From Takakia lepidozioides (lineage: Eukaryota > Streptophyta > Takakiopsida > Takakiales > Takakiaceae): 64,000 nt of DNA. Both the position numbers and the translations under genes were made by a program. The stretch is from assembly GCA_030704615.1 (NCBI GenBank), contig CM060731.1:45630001-45694000 (forward strand), read 5' to 3'. The notes below the pieces were generated by a model, which made no database searches, was not told where the DNA came from, and saw nothing but the letters and a program-made list of their open reading frames with translations. Below are positions 49,378-60,533 of this stretch, piece after piece (within the stretch, counting starts at the first letter, position 1; every line of letters begins with the position of its first letter).

Positions 49378-50848
49378 ATGGCGGCGATGCGGGCTTCGAC
49401 GCGCTTGCTCAAGGTGCTCCAGCAAAGCACGGCTTTTCAGGTACTGCTGCACTGCCTCAGCACTCTGGGATCGTGAACTTGCATGCACTTTAACTGAGTT
49501 ATCCTACTAGGAGTTAATGAGTCTCTCCTTGTGGGTAGTAGGCATGTGCCTTACAGCAGTATCTCAATAGAAGGTCCATTGTTTTCTTTTGAAAGAGCTA
49601 GCAATCCCAGATTTCACTCGATCTATTTGGCGGTCAACGATTGGGTACTTAGCAACCCAGATGAAACAGGGTTCAAGGTCATCTCAAATAGCTAGAGTGG
49701 GAGGCGTGCATGCAGTTGCTCATCGCGACTTCACAGTCTTTCCTAACTCATGCTCAACTGCCACTGGAGTTTGAGCTATTTTATGGGGATTTAGCTGTCA
49801 GGGGTAAAGGGTGGAGGGAGCATGGCTGGTTTGGCTGCAAGCTGTGGATTAACTGAATGTGGTGTGGCAGGGAGTAATGTATCAGCCTCAGCCTTTGGCT
49901 GCAGCACAGCAGGTGTCCACCCCCACACAGGGGATCCTCCGCCGCTTTTTTGCTGCGGATGGAGGTCAGGTATTGTACGCTTCGATTTATTTTTGATTAT
50001 GTGGGATCTGTTGAAGATATGCATCAATCAGTTCATGCTTTCTGCATCAGTTATGTGATGTATTCCGAAGAAGGGAAGTAGGTCACGTGCCCAACTTCCA
50101 TAATTTGTTGTCCACTTTCAAGTATATTAAGGGGTTGGGCATGCAGGCTGCTAGACATGACCATGCCGATGATCATTATGAGAAAATCAAAATGGTGAAT
50201 GAGGGTGGTGCTGACCACACGACCTTCTCCGAGGCTTCTGATGAGGTGAGAAAATCTAAAGGTGCATTTAATCCCATCCAGGAGGAGAGCGGCAGAATGG
50301 CGGAAAAGGGGAAAAGAGTGGGTGAGACTGCGGAGGATGTAGTCGACAAAGGCAAAGATTACGCCAAGGGGACGTATGAGGCAGCTAGTAATAAATTCAG
50401 CGATGTAAGCTCCAGAGGGAAGGAGAAGGCTGAGGAAGCACAGTCGACAGTTGGAAGGAAGAGAGAAGAAGTAATGGACAGGGCAGAGGAAACAAAGGAG
50501 AGGGCAAAGGAGAGGGTAGGAGAAACGACTGAGAAGGCAAAGCAGATGGCAGAGGAAACGAAGGAGAGGGCAGGAGAAACGACTGAGAAGGCAAAGCAGA
50601 TGGCAGAAGAAACAAAGGAGTCTGCGAAGGGAAAAACTCAGTCTGTGGTAGACAAAACAAAGGAGACCGCAGAGAAAACAAAGGAAAAGACGCAGGAAGT
50701 GACGGAAAATGCCCAGGAGACTGCGCAGGGTTTAAAGGAGGTGGGTGTGGAGGCTATCAAAGCTGTCAAGAGAGACGCTGAGAAACTGGCTGAGAAAATC
50801 GGAATCAAGGAAAGAAAGCCTGGAGATTTGGACAGAACTGAAGCTTAG
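49378..50848 (+). CDS. LEA_4-type late embryogenesis abundant protein, probably mitochondrial
   Basis: Three exons join in frame to 287 residues: 49378-49440, 49871-49969 and 50147-50848. The first two encode an Arg/Ser/Ala-rich, acid-free leader (MAAMRASTRLLKVLQQSTAF, later QGILRRFFAADGG) typical of a mitochondrial presequence. The third exon encodes the LEA_4 repeat region: amphipathic 11-residue-type repeats rich in K, E, A and T (ETTEKAKQMAEETKERAG, then ETTEKAKQMAEETKESAK). LEA_4 proteins are disordered in water and fold to helices on drying, protecting membranes and enzymes. The 18-residue repeat is duplicated almost exactly at DNA level (50520-50615), so unequal crossing-over can change copy number. 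Confidence 0.85.
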
Positions 50849-53395
50849 ATGAGGATTTTGCGAATGCAGACTACTATGATGGAAGTATCTGTCTGTCCTA
50901 CCGACAGATTGCTGTGCTGAAAACTGATCCTTGTCCATCGTGCTCATCTAGGCAAGTTGAACTTAGGCAGGCAAAGACAAAAAATGGACGAGTGCTCTAG
51001 AATATAGCATCCTAGGCAACTGTCTCCCTCTGCAACTCTCAATTGACTGACACATTCTTAAGATGACGATGATCCCTTACAGCTGAACAATCCTTAGCTG
51101 CTACAGGGTAAGCTCCACAAAGAAACTGGCTAGTGTAATCAACACAGGTGTCTTCTCTTTTACACTCTTCCGAGTAAAGTTTTGAGGGGGGCAATGTCCT
51201 CAGCATGTATGAAAACATGTCGTCAGTGGAAGTCTAACGTGTATTATTCATAGATCACACATGGATTGAGATATGGATGTCTGCAGTCTGCGATATATTT
51301 GGAAGATTGTTGGAGATTGTTAATTGCCAAGGAAGATCAATCAATTTATTGACTCCTCTTTGTACTAAAGAGGAAAATTAGCAGCAGTGTCAAAAAATGC
51401 TGAACACCTTGTGCCTTCCCCACATGTCACCTCCTCTCCTTTGCTGAAAACCAAATCCATGATGTGCCTTCTCCATACCACCCTCACTGAGGTAATATCT
51501 TTGTCCTTGAACAACTTATGAAAAAAAAATGAATGAATTTTAAAGTTTATTTGCGCAGACTATGCATTTGTTCGCATGGAAGTAGGGCAGTTCTCGGTTT
51601 TGGGTCAAACCGGCAGGCCGCGTTCTTCAAAATATGAAAAGAAAAAGAAAAAGAAAAAGGAGAGTTTCAGAACTTGGGGTGGAGGTAAATCTCATAGTTA
51701 CATTATCACGGGTATGTTTTTAATCGGTTCTTTCATCTACCAAATCCGGTGCTTGGTTATATGGGCTGAGAGATGAGATGACCCCATCCCTCCCGGTCCT
51801 AAATTCAAAAGTTTTTATGGATAAAAGAAATAAACAATGTGCATGTATGAGAAAAATCCGACCCCACAATAATTAAGGTCATTTTCAAATTGTGTTGAAT
51901 CAACAATGCTAATTTAGAGGAAGATCATCTTCAAACTCTTCTTTGCTCCACCTCATCATCGAATTCTTCTTCAGAAGCTATGCCAAATCATCCTACTGCT
52001 CTTCCACTTCTTGGGGTACTTCTACATTTGTGCATCTGAATTTTTACAAAGATCATCCGATCCAAGTTATCTGTTTGTTCGGCAGCGGCGTAGAGCTATG
52101 AGTATCCCAGCAAGTGAAAAAATTTCTCTCAATCTCTATTTGACTTCGTACATTCATAGAATCTATCCGACAAGAAGGCCTATGGAAGGAAACATGGCCA
52201 AGTGTGTAATTGTCACCTTCTCAACGTCGACTGGAAAGCGGCGGAAAAGACAACTCTTCTTTGGTTTCTAAACAACTTTGGGTACAGCTGCAGGTCATTT
52301 CCTTAGTTAGATTGATCATTCTTTCTCAGTTCTGGACGATGAGACACCCGCCTCAGAGCCGAGTAAATATGGCTAACAGGGGGAAGGGCAGACACACGTT
52401 TCCTCCCATTTAGTTTCATTTTCCGCCGAGCTTGAAAATGTTCCACAAAATCTTTTTTTCCTCTTCAATGACATGTTGTTGTTGTTTTTTACACGTTACC
52501 ATGACAGTGTCATCACACAACAACTCCCATCTCCTAGTTCTCCAAACATCTCTGCATCGAACAATAGAGCATCTCAAGCTTAAGCGTGACCCTTAGCACC
52601 CTAAACCATTACTTTTACCATATACCAAAAACCTTAGTGTAGTACCCTACTTATAATAAACTCCAAACCTTAATGTACTACCATGATACCTCTTGTAAAA
52701 TTTGTATCATTCTCTTAATGTTTTCTTTAATTTTGTTGGATAACGTATGATAGAATGATTACATGGATATCAAATTCCCCTTACATTTTTACATTCTACA
52801 GAGGTTCAGAATCGTCCATATTTCTTTTTCTTTTTCTATCCTAAACCCTTCTCCGAGTCACCACAAACTTGGACCTTATTGCACTTAATATATCTAGTTA
52901 CACCCCAAACCTTATTTTACTACCCTAGTAGGTCATCTTCCTAATGTTTCAATACTTGATATAAGTTGATAGTAATTTTGATTGAATCTTCATGTTGACA
53001 AGCACAATATCCATAGACAATGCCATTGGAATGATGTTTTGGGTGTGAGAAGGGCAGTAAAATATTACAATAGCTTGGTAGAGTACTATGAGTCTATCCC
53101 ATGTTCGATTCGACACATTTGTTTATCGTGATTACATAATGTAATATCACATCATTCGACTTCCCAGTGGACGTTCAATGAATTGTCAGTTACACTGCAA
53201 CTTCACAAGCACTTCAATGTCAAATGGACATCTTATATGTTACATTTTGAAGCAAGTATGACATCACTTGTAATTTCACAAAGTTCAATCACACATTACA
53301 ATCCAAGATATTATTAACATTTGAATTAATTTGAATTAAAATATATATTAAGTTTGGTCCGGATTTAAGCCAAAAGTCCAGAATTAGTTAAAATA
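50849..53395. other. Intergenic, no gene seen
   Basis: A/T-rich sequence with short random ORFs, an AAAAAG-type run near 51640-51660 and scattered CCTAAACC motifs. The left end should hold the LEA 3' UTR. No repeat or gene recognised. Confidence 0.5.
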
Positions 53396-53397
53396 GG

Positions 53398-53585
53398 GTT
53401 TTGGGTGTTTGCTGGAAGAACTTCACGCCGTCAGTGTCAGTTGCTAGCAGCAAGGCTGAGGATGTATTTATGATTTGTACACAGGCAGGGATATATAGCT
53501 GAAGGACCAGGGATAGAGGTCCAGATTTATCCAAGAGGGCCAGATTTCAAACATAAGATTACTTCTGATTCCCTGTGGATCAATA
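53398..53585 (+). repeat. Direct repeat copy 1
   Basis: A segment of about 190 bp (TTGGGTGTTT...GTCAGTTGCTAGCAGCAA...GATTCCCTGTGG) recurs at 54034-54229 with moderate divergence, about 630 bp apart. Confidence 0.75.
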
Positions 53586-54033
53586 GCTACAAGTGGACAG
53601 ATGGTCAACTGGAAACAACAGCGGCAGCAGCACAATTGATAGAACAAGACATTGCTGATGAAGGTACATTCTTCAACACATTTCACCTATGATTCCATAT
53701 AAAACCAGGCACTGTTAATCAAGACACCTTCTTCAACACAATTCACCTTGTTTTCCCCTCTAATCATAAATCGGTTCTAAATTTTCATGTTCAATTCTGC
53801 AAGTTAGCTGGTTGAGTGAACCTTTGATAGTTTGGAGTGACTTTGACATGGTACTGCCAATGTGACAACAGGAAAGTGTCCAGAAACAGGTAACAGAGAC
53901 GAGGAGAAGCTGTGGAATGAATACTTTCTGACTCCAGTCGATGGTGGGACAATCGAGGCAAAAAGGTGAATGCCTGCTGGATTACATAAAGTAGCAGATG
54001 CCATTGAGCATATGAACTAGTGTGATAAGTTGA

Positions 54034-54229
54034 GTTGGGTGTTTCCTAGAACAAATCTAGGCTGTCATTGTCAGCTGCTAGCAGCAAAGCAAGGATGTAT
54101 GCATGATTTATGTAGAAGCATGGATAGCTGAAGGAGCAGGGATAGAGTGTGGGTCCAGATTCATCCAAGAAGGTTGGATTTCAAGCTCCAGAGTACCTAT
54201 GATTCCCTGTGGAAGGATAGCTACAAGAA
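54034..54229 (+). repeat. Direct repeat copy 2
   Basis: Second copy of the segment at 53398-53585, sharing CTAGCAGCAA, GATAGCTGAAGGA and GATTCCCTGTGGA blocks. The pair could be the ends of a decayed LTR-type element, but the 450-bp interior shows no coding. Confidence 0.7.
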
Positions 54230-54759
54230 ACCTGCGTAGATGGCAATTTCTTGTTGCGGTAGTGCTTAGCAACATCGTGCTTGAAGATGAAGTATATTTT
54301 GGGAATATATATAGGCAGACTGGTTCAAACACCATGTCAGTGTCTGATGTATTAACATCCAATATTGTTCGAAGGTGCAATGTCCTCTGAGGTTGTGTTG
54401 TGGTGTTTCTATGGATGACATGTTTGATTGTAGTTGTGTTTTTCATATTGTATCATGTTGTTGCTTCTGCCAGTCTATGCAACAGGATTGGTGGTAGAAT
54501 CTTTCTTTGCCACTCTTTGCAACTGCCAACAGGGTTGGGGATCGATTCATTGGTCATTGAAAAATTAATGCATGCTCTCTTTCCCTGCATAGGGGTTGTG
54601 TCTTGGCCTTTCCTCTTTGCCAATTGTTGTGCTTATGAGAGCTCCACAAAGTTAGATTTCATATTAATTTAATTTAATTTAATATCTAAATTAGTCATTT
54701 AAAATTAAATAATATTTAATAAATTGTAAAATCTACATGATCAACACGTGTCAGTCACA

Positions 54760-55175
54760 CCTGCTCCAACGAGACCACGTGCCATCTGTAGTGTTGTAGT
54801 GATATAGTCATACCCATAGTCGTGTAGTCATAAAGATATGATTACTCCACTACACCATCAGGTGATGATTACATATGTCGATGCCCAAGGATCCCACGTG
54901 TCACGCAGAGACCTCTCCATATAGGTGCAATGTTGTAGTGATGTAGTCGTAACCTCAGTCATAACTTTTAGTCGTGTAGTCATATTTGTTATGACTACAT
55001 CACCAAACCCTGCATCGCTATCCCATGCCACGTCCTCAGTGACGACCATGACTTTGCACTTATCACTCCATAGTCATGGTAGAACTGACTTCGTGTTTGT
55101 CACTGCAGAGTGAGGTAGTCATAACAACACTTATCACTGCAAATACAGTGATATCCATAGTCATAAAAACGTTAA
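54760..55175. repeat. TAGTCATAAC-rich degenerate repeats
   Basis: Many copies of GTGTAGTCATA, GTAGTGATGTAGTC and their complements occur, on both strands. No gene seen. Confidence 0.5.
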
Positions 55176-55239
55176 TCTGTACTAGTGCTGACGTCCCTCT
55201 TTGAGGACCAACTATTGGAATTATTTGGTCCAAAGGTAG

Positions 55240-56402
55240 AAAATCCTGACCGCCCCAAATGTCTTTGATTTGGGCTATGTTTAATTTATCTAGGCAGAGA
55301 ATTTTGCAGCAGAGGCTCTGTCTGCAACGGAAAGGTTGTTGCAATTGAGGGTAAGGGATTGGCGTATGGTTTCCTCATATGATTTTGGGTCCTCTTTAAC
55401 CAACCTGGGCCGAATGGTTCTCCAAACATCCCATATAGCTCTCCATAATGGGGAACCATTAGATTTGTGTCTAAAATCCATCGGAGAGATGGGCTCCATG
55501 TTTTGGTTTTGAGGGGGGAACTTTTGAGAATGTGCTGATAAACTAGATGCTTCCACCATCCACCTTCAGGCCCTAATAGCCTTACTACCCATTTACCCAA
55601 GAGTGCCGATATTTGAGTTCCTGGAACAATGATCCCCAAGCCACCTTTCTTTTTTGGAAGGCAAATATGGGCCCAAGAGACAGCTGGTCTAGGGCTTCTG
55701 GCATCTGAATCTGCGCCCCATATGAAGTTACGGATGGTTTTTTGGATCTATTTGATCTGTGGAGCTGAGGGGCTCCAAACCGAAGCAAAGTACCATATGC
55801 TGGCTAGAAGAATCTGGTTGGCTACAAGAGCCCTTCCAGTAATTGAAAGATGACGGGAACCCAGTAAACTAGCTTCTTTTTTAGCTTGACTATGACATGG
55901 CCCAACCTCTGGTCGTCCGAAAGGTTAATCCCAAATGGGTGCCCAAGCAGGGTAGTAACATCCCCTTGTTGCAGCCATTTGAGACCCAGATTCCCTCCCC
56001 AATTAGAGCTGAACCCAGCAGGAATGGTGGCTGTGTCTCCAGTAAGGATGGCAACTGTTTTTGCCCAATTAACTTTAAACCCAGAGGACAAAAGGTAGCC
56101 AGAGATTCAGTTGCCTCCTGCAAGTTGGCATCCGTGGCCTGAAGGTATAAAACCGTGTCGTCTACTTGTAAACATTGAGTCTTTGATTTGGAGGTCATTG
56201 TTGGCTTGGGTTTTGATTTGGAGCCCAGTTATATTTGGGTTGTTGTCCAAGAGATATCCTAGAGAGTCCGCCACTATGAGGAAGAGGAATGGGGCTAGTG
56301 GGCATCCTTTACGAACTGATCTTTGGAGGTCAAAATTTTTAGAGATGAATCCATTCACTGAAACCCTACTGGATGCGTTGAGAAGGAGTACACACAAAAA
56401 TG
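55240..56402 (-). pseudogene. L1-type LINE, 3' half (RT palm to C-terminus), same strand as insertion
   Basis: On minus the frames give RT blocks: LLLNASSRVSVNGFIS, SVRKGCPLAPFLFLIVADSL, the palm-type QVDDTVLYLQATDANLQ (catalytic dipeptide DD kept), GFKVNWAKT, and C-terminal motifs IRNFIWGADSDA and LPKKKGGLGI. Frame changes separate some blocks (for example near 56095). The 5' half of the same type of element lies next to it in the opposite orientation. Confidence 0.82.
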
Positions 56403-57475
56403 GAGGCCGAGCTCTCAGTTGAGCAATGGATACTGATGGGTGACCTCAACATGGTTGAGAGTGTAAAAGACAGGCTGGTGCCCAGGGTCTGGGTGATGGT
56501 GAGGCCACATCATGGCACCGAATTAGAAACAACTTCTCACTGTCTGAACCGTCCAAAGCCAGAGCTGCCGGCAGCCATCCGTGTTTTATGTGGACAAACA
56601 ACAGAGCAGGTGCTGATATCTATATGGCAAGGCTAGACATGCTTTACCTCTCGCCAAGGCTATCCCCCTTGGCAGAAATGATTCCTCAACAGCCTATTCT
56701 CCAAGAGTTTGACCATGCATGCATTTCTTGTTAAATCAATCTCCCAAACCTCCCAAAAAGAGGCAAATGATGGTTCAGACCTAATACATCCCTGCTGCCA
56801 CATCCAGCCTTTAAACTAGCACTTGAATCCGCATGGCCTCCACAGCCAATGAAGTACTCTGCCCTATTGAGCGGTTTCAAGCCAAACTCAAACAAACAAC
56901 CATCGCTGCTCAAACCCTCAGTTCCCAAATAGCCATCTAGAGACAGCGCAAAGTACTTGCAAGCTCTCAAGAAATGTCTCGGAACATGCCAAAGGCTCCT
57001 AGAACTTGAGAAACTAGATACATTATCGCTGCAAACATATCATGAAGCCAGGTGGAACCTTGAAGCCTTCGACTCTATAAGGGAGCAAAAGTATAAATTG
57101 CAGGCATGTATCAACTGGGCTTCAAAGGGGGAAAAAATGTCGAAATATTTCTTCGAGAAAGTTCAAGTTCGTAGAACCACCTAGATTATCTCAGAGCTGC
57201 AAGACCCATTGGGCCACTCTTCCTCAGATCCCAAACAAATGGTTTCAACGGCGCACTCACACTTTGCAGGGCTCTTCAAACAAAGACTAGACTCGCAAAG
57301 CATTACTGTGGCCAGGGAAATATGCATGCGCAGTCATCAAACCAAGCTCACCCAATCAGGCGCAGCCTCTCTGGATGGAGAATTCACTGAAACTGAGCTC
57401 TCGAAAGCCTTGAAGCTTATGTCCAAACGAAAATCTCTGGGCATATGTCGAGCGGCTTTTATTCACCCATCCCTT
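56403..57475 (+). pseudogene. L1-type LINE, 5' half in inverted orientation (endonuclease to RT start)
   Basis: On plus the sequence starts within the APE-type endonuclease (QWILMGDLNMVES...KDR), then the linker (WASKGEKMSKYFFEKVQ) and the first RT blocks (FTETELSKALKLMSKRKS), ending near 57450. Stops and frame changes are present (TAG at 57181). It meets the minus-strand 3' half at about 56403. This head-to-head layout is the product expected from twin priming during LINE insertion. Confidence 0.75.
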
Positions 57476-58035
57476 CGCTATCCGAGGTAGGAACTCCAAG
57501 ATAGAAGAGTTGGAAATCTCTAAGCACTCAGCCCGCTCAGAACAATCAGTCATGACCTACAGCTAGTGTATCATGGGGGTGTTTCCTATTTGTACTCCTT
57601 CCCGCATTCATGTTAGCGAGTTACCTTACTGTCTGCAATTAAGTATCAGTTTGCTTCAGAAATCTATCAAGTTCCATCCATTCATTCCACAGCTTCACTC
57701 AGGTCTCTCTACACAGTGTGAGTATGAAGTATGTATCAGATTAATATCTATCAAGTATCAGGCTGAAGCCATGGTGTCTCTAATCTACTCTACATCACAA
57801 TTCTACAGCTTGCATTCATCAAGTAACAACAGATCGTCACTTTTCCTACCCCGTGCTCTTCATCTTTTCCCTCAGAGATGTGCTCTCCCCTCTATTTCCA
57901 AGCCGTGATGCCAGAAGTCCCCCACCAAGAAGTGTTTTCTAGACGTCCCCGCTCTTCGCTTTATCTCCCTACAAGCTGTTCTAACTACTTTCCTAACTAA
58001 CCGTCATCCCTGTAGTACACGTTCCTTTTTCAGAT
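57476..58035. other. No gene seen
   Basis: Sequence between the LINE and the GCTGTG minisatellite, without recognisable features. Confidence 0.4.
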
Positions 58036-58059
58036 GTCGTTCCCTGCCAATGATAACTA

Positions 58060-58235
58060 TCCCCCAGCTGTGCCGAGCTGTGACTGGCTGTATCAGGCTG
58101 TGGCGGGCTGTGACTGGCTGTGTCGGGCTGTGTAGGGCTGTGCGAAGCTGTGGCGGCTGTGTCGGGCTGTGACTGGCTGTGCGAAGCTGTGACGGCTGTG
58201 TCGGGCTGTGATGGACTGTGTCGGGCTGTGTATCT
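58060..58235. repeat. GGCTGTGTCGGGCTGTGACT minisatellite
   Basis: Degenerate 10- or 20-bp tandem units (GCTGTGTCGG, GCTGTGACTG) extend for about 175 bp downstream (on minus) of the gag-like ORF. Confidence 0.85.
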
Positions 58236-58393
58236 CCCCCCCTAAAGTCTGTTGCTGTCACCTCTAAGGCTCCTGTTGGTCTCAGTCTGTGTAAAAATTA
58301 AGGGTACCCCACAGATCCCGTAAAAGCGTCCAAGTCCCAAGCAGCCCTCTAACATTTACCCCTCCCCCTCTCAAAAAGCCGTGTCCTCACGGT

Positions 58394-59745
58394 TTACTGT
58401 TTGGGATTAGCAAACCTTTGTGAGCGAGCACCCTTCTGACGTTGAGAGTCTCGTGAAGGACTCCGTGTGCGAGCCCGTGTCCTGTCACTGGTTGAGGGAG
58501 ATGATTGAGCACTACCTGGAAATGTCAGTCCCTCCTTTGGCTGATATCGAGGTAATCGCTCAGGCATAGGAGACCCTCGTCGCTTCTTCTCCACCATCTG
58601 AATTGCATAGTCCTCTACCATGTCAAAAGAGCCCGCTGAAGAACCTGTAGTATCAGAATCGTCTTCCCCCCTGAGGTGTTTTAACGGTCGAACTCTAACT
58701 GGAATCCTCTGGGGCATACAATGTGGTCCCACCATGTCTGGAAGTTTAATCTGTAAAACTTGTTGTAAGCGCTGAATTGCAAAATTGGTGAAGACCCTGA
58801 ACTCCTTGTCTGTACAGGTGAGTGGTGTGCCAATGACTTGTGAATTGTGCAAGTATTTTCATGCCTCATGTCCCTTAAAGAAAATATCATCAGGGCCGAA
58901 TTTATGTGTTAACAAATTGTTCCAGGCCGCATGAAACCATGAACGAATTTGAGAATCCTTTTGCATCATAACTTTTGCCTCATATAGGTACATATGAGGT
59001 GGTACTGCAGGTAAGATCCAATGATCCCCAGTGGAATAACTCAGAAAGCGCGATTGCATCTTCTGCTGCTCAATGTGATAACGTGCCAGAAAACGAGCAG
59101 CGTAATATAACCCGCAGCCCATGACAATACTTGCTACCTCCTTGGTCTTGGTATAAATGAATCCATGTACAACTTGGAAGGCAATTAATTCCTTCAACAT
59201 GGTACTTGCCTCATGTCAGTACCTCGCAAAGTGATGATCCTCAATTGGTCGATTATTCGGAAGAACCTTAGTCCTAGTTGCCACTGGCAGCCAAATGCGC
59301 ATGATCTGGTAGTAATGTGCCAACGACTGCGGAGGACTAAATTCCTTCCAAGCCAAATCCAACACAATGGGAATTTGGGTGAAGGGCATAATCATAGCCC
59401 GACTGTACTCCCGTGCAGCAGGAGTTTTAGGTGGGTTAAAAGCAGCATCCCCCCATGCCTCAGGCTGTGGCGGCTGTGGTGTGGCTGTAGTAACAACATG
59501 GTCAGCTAGTGTCACAGTCACTTGTTGTGGTATTGGTAGCACTGGCTCTTGTACCACTGACATCTCTTGCACCCCCTGCGAAGAAGACTGAAAAGCTAAA
59601 GTTCTGGCTTGTAAATATAAAGCCATCAGCTGCTCCTCAAGTACAAAGACTCTCTTGTCAATATTTGATGTCAGGTCCTCCACCTGAGTCTGCAGGCCGT
59701 CTACATCCTCATGTAGCTCCGTTATCCTACTATAGACAGGGGGGT
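58394..59745 (-). pseudogene. Gag-like retroelement ORF with two in-frame stops
   Basis: One frame runs about 450 codons on minus and is broken only by TGA at 59216-59218 and TGA at 58859-58861. The N-terminal part is a predicted coiled coil (ITELHEDVDGLQTQVEDL). A Pro/Gln-rich linker and a helical region follow (VHGFIYTKTKEVASIV, YYAARFLARYHIEQQK, WFHAAWNNLLTHKFG). The C-terminal part is Arg/Ser-rich (RTRARTRSPSRDSQRQK), ending at a TAA. No protease, RT or integrase adjoins it. The layout (coiled coil, helical core, basic tail) suggests a retroelement gag, but I do not recognise a specific family. An in-frame stop immediately upstream of 59745 coincides with the start of an unrelated repeat, so the 5' end is truncated. 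Confidence 0.5.
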
Positions 59746-59890
59746 GCTATTTCGTGAGCCTGGAGGCGTGAGCCTGTGAGCCCAGGAAAGCGTGAGCCCA
59801 GCACAGGCTCACGCCACGTCAGCATGCAAACAGTGCCTATTTCCGCGGATGTCACCTATTTCCGAGTGGTGTCACCTATTTCCGCGGGTT
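59746..59890. repeat. Palindromic GTGAGCC / CACCTATTTCCG repeat block
   Basis: CGTGAGCCCAGCACAGGCTC is a near-perfect palindrome (about 59790-59814), preceded by further GTGAGCC copies. Three copies of CCTATTTCCG follow at 59836-59885. It has the look of a transposon end. Confidence 0.55.
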
Positions 59891-60141
59891 GATGTGGGGA
59901 GAATTGAGAATTGAGAACAAAGTGGTTTGTTTGTTTTTGCAATGTACTCAAGTCTGTGAGGTCCACAAAACAACAAATATATTGAAGGAACAATCCGGGC
60001 AGTCCATGCAACCCCCATCTCCAACAATAGTTTGGAACCATGAATGTGAATTCCACGCACACATTGCAAAGAGGACAATAAGGACACACAACCATCCCAT
60101 TTCAAATTTGTCCCAGAATTAAACCAAAAGAATACTTCATA

Positions 60142-60396
60142 TCAAGTGTCGCAGTCATCACAATCAGTGTCCACCTCCTGTGCTATGTCATCTACAAAGA
60201 TTCTGGCCCCAACACCACGTGTTCTACGAAGGCCATCGCAAGGTGGACTCTGAGTGCCATGAACGGACATGCTTGCTGCGAGTGCCTCCGCATAGACAGG
60301 TAGCACACAAGACCGAGGAGGACTGAAAACAAGTCCAAATAGGTGTGATAGCCCAGGAGGGCAAGTGGAAGCACGCGGACTCCTACACATGTCCAC
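60142..60396 (-). CDS. Possible last exon of the ParB/methyltransferase-like gene
   Basis: A TAG acceptor at about 60385 follows the GTGAGTAAG donor at 60533. The downstream sequence is open in all three frames for some distance. The frame ending IAQEVDTDCDDCDT looks most protein-like, but the other two are compatible with the donor phase. The frame is therefore unresolved. Confidence 0.3.
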   Translation of the reverse strand: MDMCRSPRASTCPPGLSHLFGLVFSPPRSCVLPVYAEALAASMSVHGTQSPPCDGLRRTRGVGARIFVDDIAQEVDTDCDDCDT

Positions 60397-60533
60397 AAAA
60401 TCCCATTTTTAACACAATGATGCAATGCACAAGTCCAACGAAGAGGATGTCTCCCATGTGCACTTTGCCTCAAGAACAGCGATTCTCGATATTGAAACAA
60501 CAATGCAAGCATGCACAGGTTGAACTTACTCAC

